Shown here: positions 59,132 to 64,000 of the stretch, in pieces | Layout of the letters: every line of letters starts with the position of its first letter | Numbering within the stretch: the stretch's first letter is position 1 | NCBI GenBank assembly: GCA_029269725.1 | Contig: JARJHS010000013.1 | Coordinates: 1 to 64,000, forward strand | Direction of reading: 5' to 3' | Source of the DNA: Pollutibacter soli | GTDB taxonomy: Bacteria; Bacteroidota; Bacteroidia; Chitinophagales; Chitinophagaceae | DNA: 64,000 nucleotides | The notes under the pieces: generated by a model | Told to the model about the DNA's origin: nothing | Seen by the model: only the letters and a program-made list of their open reading frames with translations | The model's database searches: none | Made by a program: the position numbers and the translations under genes

Positions 59132-62100
59132 ATGGCTATAAGGGTAGCAATCAACCATCACACTTCTTATCATTACGACCGGACGGTTTCACTTTCGCCG
59201 CATATTTTCAGATTGAGGCCTGCTGTTCATTCGAGGACGCCGATTGAAGCCTATTCCTTTAAAATAAAACCGGCCAATCATTTTATTAACTGGCAACAGG
59301 ACCCGTTTGGTAATTACCAGGCCAGGGTTGTATTCCCGGAGCCTGCAAAAGAGCTGGTGATCGATGTGGAAGTAATTGCCAACCTTACCGTTATCAATCC
59401 CTTCGATTTTTTTGTAGAGGAATATGCGGAGAAATTTCCGTTTAAATATCGTGAGCAACTTGCATCAGAACTGACACCTTACCTCGAGATTAAAGAGAAC
59501 GGGCCATCATTAATGCAATGGCTGGTAGGAATCAATAAGAATGAGCAGGGAATAATTGATTTCCTGGTGTACATCAATCAGAAACTCAATAAGGACATTC
59601 GATACAGCATCCGCATGGAAGCGGGCGTACAATCGTGTGAAGAAACGCTTGTTAAAACCTTAGGTTCCTGCAGAGACAGTGCATGGTTACTCGTACAGGT
59701 TCTCCGTCATCTCGGGCTGGCAGCGCGTTTTGTTTCCGGTTATCTTGTACAATTGACCCCGGATATAAAATCACTCGACGGACCGTCAGGGCCTGAATCC
59801 GATTTTACAGATCTGCATGCATGGACCGAAGTATACATACCCGGCGCAGGATGGGTTGGTCTTGATCCTACATCGGGATTGTTTGCGGGTGAAGGTCATA
59901 TACCGCTGGCATGTACACCGCACTATGTAAGCGCTGCTCCGGTTGTTGGTGCAACCGATGTTTGCGAAACCACATTTTCGTTTGCCAATACTGTTACGCG
60001 TGTGCATGAAATTCCCCGTGTAACCAAGCCCTATTCTGATGAAGAAGTAACGGCTATACATGCCACCGGTATGTTGATCGATGATGATCTCCGGAATGGT
60101 GATGTAAGGATGACTATGGGTGGAGAACCTACTTTTGTTTCCATAGACGATATGGAATCGGCACAATGGAACACGGCTGCCGATGGACCGGAAAAACGGT
60201 TACGCGCACACGATCTTATTTACAGGCTGAGGGAAAAATTCGGACCTGATGGAATGATCCATTATGGCCAGGGCAAATGGTATCCCGGCGAAGCAATTCC
60301 GCGCTGGCAGTATGGCCTGTACTGGAGAAAAGATCTATACCCAGTCTGGAAAGACGCCAGCCTGATTGCTAAAGAAAACCAGGAAAAGAAATATTCGTGG
60401 TCCGATGCAGAGATATTCGCAAAAGAACTTGCGAAATTTCTTGCCGTAAGTGAAACAAATGTATCAGAGGCATATGAAGATGTATTCTACTTTTTATGGA
60501 CAGAAGGAAAAATTCCGGATAATATAGATCCGCTTTCTGTCAATTTAAAAGATCCTGCAGAAAGAAGAACGCTTGCAGAATTGCTTGACCGCGGATTGAA
60601 TAATCCGGCGGGTTATGTTCTCCCATTGCGGTGGAACTATGATAACTCACGTTGGAAAAGTCTGCGATGGGAGATGAAAAGGAAATTGATTTTTCTCATT
60701 CCCGGAAATTCGCCTATGGGCCTGCGTTTGCCACTGGATTCGATTCCGGCCATTAAGAAAGATAACGAACTGCAAAAAGTGGAAGCGGGCTTATTTGATG
60801 AGTTGCCGGAGCTTGAACCTTATCATGAAAATATTTCTGCACGATATGGAGAGATCACATTACATCCGCCGCCCGTTCCAAAAGTAAAACTGCAGCAAAC
60901 AGGAAAAGACGATAAAGAAAAGAAAAAGCCAAAGGACGAAGAAGAATTACTGAGTCAAAAATTGCTTTATGAAACTGAAGTAATTAAAACAGCCATTTGT
61001 ATTGAGTCACGGGAAGGGATACTGTATATTTTCCTCCCTCCTGTCGATTACCTTGAACACTACCTGGATCTCGTTGCTTCGGTAGAGGCAACGGCCGCGA
61101 AGTTACAGATGCCTGTGCGTATCGAAGGATACGAGCCACCAAGGGATTACCGGATGGAGAGACTTGTTGTTTCTCCTGATCCAGGTGTTATCGAAGTAAA
61201 CATTCATCCGTCGAAAAGCTGGCCGGAGCTGGTAGACAATATCGATGCCTTGTATGAGCAGGCTTTTTATGCAAGACTCGGAACGGAAAAGTTCATGCTT
61301 GATGGAAAGCATACCGGTACCGGTGGAGGAAATCATATTACGATCGGAGGTGAGAAGCCAGCAGATAGTCCCCTCCTTCGAAGACCTGATCTTCTCCGGA
61401 GCCTTATTACTTACTGGCAACATCATCCTGGTCTTTCGTACTTATTCTCCAGTGCGTTCATCGGGCCAACGAGCCAGGCACCAAGAGTAGATGAAGGTCG
61501 CGATGAAAAATTATATGAGTTGGAAATTGCATTCAGCCAGGTTCCCGAACATGGCAATGTTCCATTCTGGTTGGTGGATCGGCTGTTCAGACATCTGTTA
61601 ACGGATATCACCGGAAACACGCACAGATCCGAATTTTGTATTGACAAATTATATTCACCGGATAGTTCATCGGGAAGACTTGGTATTCTTGAGTTCCGCG
61701 CCTTTGATATGCCGCCACATAAACAGATGAGTCTTGTACAGATGTTACTCATCCGCGGACTTATCGCTGCTTTCTGGCGTAAACCTTATAAGCATGACCT
61801 TGTACGCTGGGGAACTGAATTGCATGATAAGTTCATGCTTCCGCATTATGTATATGGTGATCTGGAACAGGTGGTAAAAGATCTCAACGCTGCTGGATAT
61901 CCTTTCCGGATGAGTTGGTTTGATGCGTTCTTTGAATTTCGTTTTCCCTTATACGGCACCGTTATGGTGCAGGGAATTGAGATTGAAATCAGGATGGGCA
62001 TTGAACCCTGGCACGTACTTGGTGAAGAAATGTCCAGTTCGGGAACAGCAAGATTTGTTGATTCATCCCTGGAAAGAATTCAGGTAAAACTGAAAGGATG

Positions 62101-62566
62101 GAACAACAACAGGTTTGTTTTGCTTTGCAATGGCAGCAGGGTGCCACTGAATTTTACCGGAACAAAAGAGGAATATGTTTGTGGTATCCGTTATCGTGCG
62201 TGGCAGCCACCCTCTGCACTTCATCCAACAATTGGTGTTGACACGCCACTGGTTTTTGATGTTATCGACACATGGAATAACAGATCGATTGGCGGATGTA
62301 CTTACTACGTTTCACATCCCGGAGGACGCAGTTATGAAACTTTCCCTATTAACAGTTACGAAGCAGAATCCCGCCGTATCAGCAGGTTTGGAAATACATC
62401 GCATACACAGGAGGTGTTGCGCCCGGCACCGTATATGGCAGATATTTCACATTATATCGAAGCCAGCAATCCATCGGCATTTTTTGATCCGCCTCCGATA
62501 GAGATCAATAAGGAATATCCTTATACATTGGATTTGAGGAAGTCGAAGAAGAGGATGAATTTTTGA
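59132..62566 (+). CDS. Transglutaminase-like protein with DUF2126 domain
   Basis: A 1144-residue cytoplasmic protein. The N-terminal part (residues 1-110) is the bacterial transglutaminase-like N-terminal beta domain (AIRVAINHHTSYHYDR). The transglutaminase-like core follows with the triad Cys180 (GSCRDSAW), His229 (DLHAWTEVY) and Asp245 (GLDPTSG). The remaining 850 residues are DUF2126 (KWYPGEAIPRWQYGLYWRKD, GGGNHITIGG, EFRAFDMPPHKQMSL). Such proteins are typically encoded with a circularly permuted ATP-grasp enzyme and an alpha-E protein in a predicted peptide-modification system. Those partners are not in this window. A metallopeptidase is convergent at 62776. Confidence 0.92.
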   Translation: MAIRVAINHHTSYHYDRTVSLSPHIFRLRPAVHSRTPIEAYSFKIKPANHFINWQQDPFGNYQARVVFPEPAKELVIDVEVIANLTVINPFDFFVEEYAEKFPFKYREQLASELTPYLEIKENGPSLMQWLVGINKNEQGIIDFLVYINQKLNKDIRYSIRMEAGVQSCEETLVKTLGSCRDSAWLLVQVLRHLGLAARFVSGYLVQLTPDIKSLDGPSGPESDFTDLHAWTEVYIPGAGWVGLDPTSGLFAGEGHIPLACTPHYVSAAPVVGATDVCETTFSFANTVTRVHEIPRVTKPYSDEEVTAIHATGMLIDDDLRNGDVRMTMGGEPTFVSIDDMESAQWNTAADGPEKRLRAHDLIYRLREKFGPDGMIHYGQGKWYPGEAIPRWQYGLYWRKDLYPVWKDASLIAKENQEKKYSWSDAEIFAKELAKFLAVSETNVSEAYEDVFYFLWTEGKIPDNIDPLSVNLKDPAERRTLAELLDRGLNNPAGYVLPLRWNYDNSRWKSLRWEMKRKLIFLIPGNSPMGLRLPLDSIPAIKKDNELQKVEAGLFDELPELEPYHENISARYGEITLHPPPVPKVKLQQTGKDDKEKKKPKDEEELLSQKLLYETEVIKTAICIESREGILYIFLPPVDYLEHYLDLVASVEATAAKLQMPVRIEGYEPPRDYRMERLVVSPDPGVIEVNIHPSKSWPELVDNIDALYEQAFYARLGTEKFMLDGKHTGTGGGNHITIGGEKPADSPLLRRPDLLRSLITYWQHHPGLSYLFSSAFIGPTSQAPRVDEGRDEKLYELEIAFSQVPEHGNVPFWLVDRLFRHLLTDITGNTHRSEFCIDKLYSPDSSSGRLGILEFRAFDMPPHKQMSLVQMLLIRGLIAAFWRKPYKHDLVRWGTELHDKFMLPHYVYGDLEQVVKDLNAAGYPFRMSWFDAFFEFRFPLYGTVMVQGIEIEIRMGIEPWHVLGEEMSSSGTARFVDSSLERIQVKLKGWNNNRFVLLCNGSRVPLNFTGTKEEYVCGIRYRAWQPPSALHPTIGVDTPLVFDVIDTWNNRSIGGCTYYVSHPGGRSYETFPINSYEAESRRISRFGNTSHTQEVLRPAPYMADISHYIEASNPSAFFDPPPIEINKEYPYTLDLRKSKKRMNF

Positions 62567-62569
62567 AGT

Positions 62570-62605
62570 ACGTTTTTCGTTGTTCGTTGTTCGTTGATCG
62601 TTTTT
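62570..62605 (+). repeat. GTTCGTTGTTCGTTGATCG repeat after the transglutaminase gene
   Basis: The words TACGTTTTTCGTTGTTCGTTG and GTTGATCGTTTTTCG begin within a few bases of the stop at 62566, in the sense direction. They match the repeat behind gluconokinase at 17559. Confidence 0.7.
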
Positions 62606-62708
62606 CGTTCTGAAATTCAGACCCGGTGAATGGAAAACAACCTGAATTAAATGAAGGCAGGCTGAGAGATCATCCTCAAATTTTAAAATTTTTGTCGGCA
62701 TCGTTAAC

Positions 62709-62738
62709 TGCAGAGACAATGCATGCGTTGTCTCTGCA
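62709..62738. repeat. GAGACAATGCATGCGTTGTCTC palindrome, copy G
   Basis: A 30-bp inverted repeat (TGCAGAGACAATGCA / TGCGTTGTCTCTGCA) with one mismatch, between the convergent transglutaminase and metallopeptidase genes. It belongs to the GAGAC palindrome family. Confidence 0.7.
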
Positions 62739-62775
62739 AATGAAACTGTTTATAACTCCGAAGTTCAATTGAATC

Positions 62776-63915
62776 TTATTGGCTGATTTTTGAATTTGGA
62801 TTCAGGCTTTCAATTGCTGCTACAGACCCCGGACTTATACTTCTTCTCCTGATTGCCATCTCCTTACTCCTCACTACCTCATGAATAAACGCGAGCTTCT
62901 CCACCACCTTTGGTGAAATAACAAAGGGATAAAAATCCTGGTGACCCATACTGCGATTGAGACTATTCACTGCAAAACTAAGTGGCAACCACAATTGCAT
63001 GATCTGGTTGAAATCGCTGATCTCATAAGGATCTTCCTTTACAGATGCTTTCGATAATTCCTCCCCGGAAGCAGGCCGCGGACGTACGCGGATGCTGAAA
63101 TAATAGGCGGTTTCCAACGTGTCCATCATGTGCAGGTAATGTGACCACGTTTCTGCCCAGTCTTCCCAGGGGTGCGCTGTTGCGTAGGGACTGATATATT
63201 CATTCATCCAATTAAATGATAAGCCCTGCTGATAATATTTTTCCAGCGCCTTCCCGTAATCTGCTCTCTCATCGCCAAACAATTCGCGGAATTTTTCCAG
63301 CGGAGACTGGTTGTTGATGAGCAACTCCCAGTAATAGTGCCCAATCTCATGGCGGAAATGCCCCAGCAATGTTCTGTAGCGTTCTCCGAGATTCATCAGG
63401 TTGCGCATTCGTACATCGTCATCCGCTTCTTCAATGTTTAATGTGATTATCCCGGAGTCATGACCTGTTGTAACACGTTCTCCTTCCGGCTCATCGGCAA
63501 GAAAATCAAACCAGATGCCGCGATCCTCTTTTTCAACCTTTACATCCATGGGAAGTTGTAATCGCAACAATGAAAAAACCAGGCGATGTTTTGCGATTTC
63601 AATCTTCTTCCAGCGGACCTGGTTCTGTTCAATACTCAAATCGGGAATTGTATGATTGAGTTCGCAGGCTTTACAGAATTCTGCGTCTGCATTTTCCGGA
63701 ATTATCCAGTTGCACGTGCCAAAGGCAAAATTTGAACAATACCTGAACCTGCGGCTTGCATTGCCTGTTTCTGAAAACAAATTATCTCCTGATGGCACCA
63801 GGGCGATCATCGATAAACTTTCTGCGTCAAAACCAATGGCATGATTACAATTCAGGCAAACCGAATTTTCGAAATACAGAAGGTTATTGCAGTTGCTGCA
63901 GGTATAGAGTTTCAT
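62776..63915 (-). CDS. Putative zinc-binding metallopeptidase with zinc ribbon
   Basis: A 379-residue cytoplasmic protein. The N-terminus is a zinc ribbon (CSNCNNLLYF and CLNCNHAIGF, with a further Cys pair in CKACEL). The middle has the metallopeptidase site HEIGH (His189-Glu190-x-x-His193) and the downstream acidic motif LFGDERADYGKALEKYY. This is the family annotated as putative zinc-binding peptidase (DUF2248). I recall it being encoded near transglutaminase/DUF2126 and ATP-grasp genes, and here it is convergent with such a gene. It may process the peptide made or modified by that system. This role is inference. Confidence 0.85.
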   Translation of the reverse strand: MKLYTCSNCNNLLYFENSVCLNCNHAIGFDAESLSMIALVPSGDNLFSETGNASRRFRYCSNFAFGTCNWIIPENADAEFCKACELNHTIPDLSIEQNQVRWKKIEIAKHRLVFSLLRLQLPMDVKVEKEDRGIWFDFLADEPEGERVTTGHDSGIITLNIEEADDDVRMRNLMNLGERYRTLLGHFRHEIGHYYWELLINNQSPLEKFRELFGDERADYGKALEKYYQQGLSFNWMNEYISPYATAHPWEDWAETWSHYLHMMDTLETAYYFSIRVRPRPASGEELSKASVKEDPYEISDFNQIMQLWLPLSFAVNSLNRSMGHQDFYPFVISPKVVEKLAFIHEVVRSKEMAIRRRSISPGSVAAIESLNPNSKISQ

Positions 63916-64000
63916 AATTGATTATGCTGCGCTGAGCAAGAACCATACCATGGGGTTTAAGGTTGTACGTTTAAGGTTGAACGTTGGCTCTTGCGGGTGG
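63916..64000. other. Right-edge intergenic DNA
   Basis: The 85 bp upstream of the metallopeptidase gene contain GTTTAAGGTTGAACGTT words (63953-63985) of the AACGTT family, on the plus strand. This suggests that another plus-strand gene end or repeat cluster begins just beyond the window. No gene is visible. Confidence 0.5.

Overview
The window looks like chromosomal DNA of a member of the Bacteroidota, most likely Chitinophagaceae or a close relative. The evidence is the protein families (GH20 hexosaminidase with a PA14-like tail, six-hairpin glycosidase, two-component regulator of the Reg_prop/Y_Y_Y/HisKA_3 type, M61 and S41 peptidases, lipoproteins with acidic residues after the lipidated Cys), promoters of the TTG-N17-23-TAnnTTTG type instead of sigma70 boxes, and weak or absent Shine-Dalgarno sequences. 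I see 53 protein genes, including one 27-codon gene, and one tRNA. I see no insertion sequence, prophage, CRISPR array or rRNA.

Layout: 0-2.7 kb holds nuoA-B-C-D of complex I (minus strand), with a BioF-like PLP enzyme divergent from it. 4-16 kb is a catabolic and house-cleaning region: GH20 hexosaminidase, DinB, amidohydrolase, VOC protein, two alpha/beta hydrolases, SGNH esterase, SRPBCC protein, six-hairpin glycosidase. 16-24 kb holds gluconokinase, two paralogous lipoproteins and a sensor kinase/LuxR regulator pair. 24-27.4 kb holds an FG-GAP protein, a small membrane protein, a VOC protein and a Nif3-like protein with an export-type N-terminus. 27.4-28.6 kb is non-coding and contains a 157-bp tandem repeat.

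28.6-38.0 kb is the most striking part: six tightly spaced genes encoding an FHA protein, a 27-residue membrane peptide, a membrane-anchored PP2C phosphatase, a transmembrane Ser/Thr kinase, a 1337-residue fusion of a SEDS (FtsW/RodA) glycosyltransferase with a class B penicillin-binding protein, and a second FHA protein. The gene content matches the actinobacterial pknB-pstP-rodA-pbpA-fhaA/B locus, but the SEDS and PBP parts are fused and the kinase carries a jelly-roll-like external domain where PASTA repeats would be expected. It is a plausible phospho-controlled peptidoglycan synthesis module.

38-49 kb holds a DUF4136 lipoprotein, a GlxA/AraC regulator, a run of small stress-type proteins, an aspartyl-protease-like protein overlapping a protein with four glycogen-binding (CBM48/AMPK-GBD) modules, tRNA-Gly(CCC), NDH-2 and an M61 peptidase. 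49.5-59 kb holds an S41 tail-specific protease, the oxidative pentose phosphate genes gnd-zwf-pgl, rpiB and a GH63-type glucosidase. With the gluconokinase at 16 kb these give two entries to 6-phosphogluconate. 59-64 kb has a giant transglutaminase/DUF2126 protein convergent with a zinc-binding metallopeptidase.

A second theme is the intergenic DNA. Several families of short degenerate tandem words (GTAAGTAGTAAG, AACGTTGAACGT, GTTCGTTGATCG, AGGTTATAGGTTGTAG) begin at, or supply, the stop codon of many genes, nearly always in the sense direction of the gene, and one follows the tRNA. Palindromes with GAGACGC...GCGTCTC arms and a recurrent AACAGCC/GGCTGTT word accompany them.
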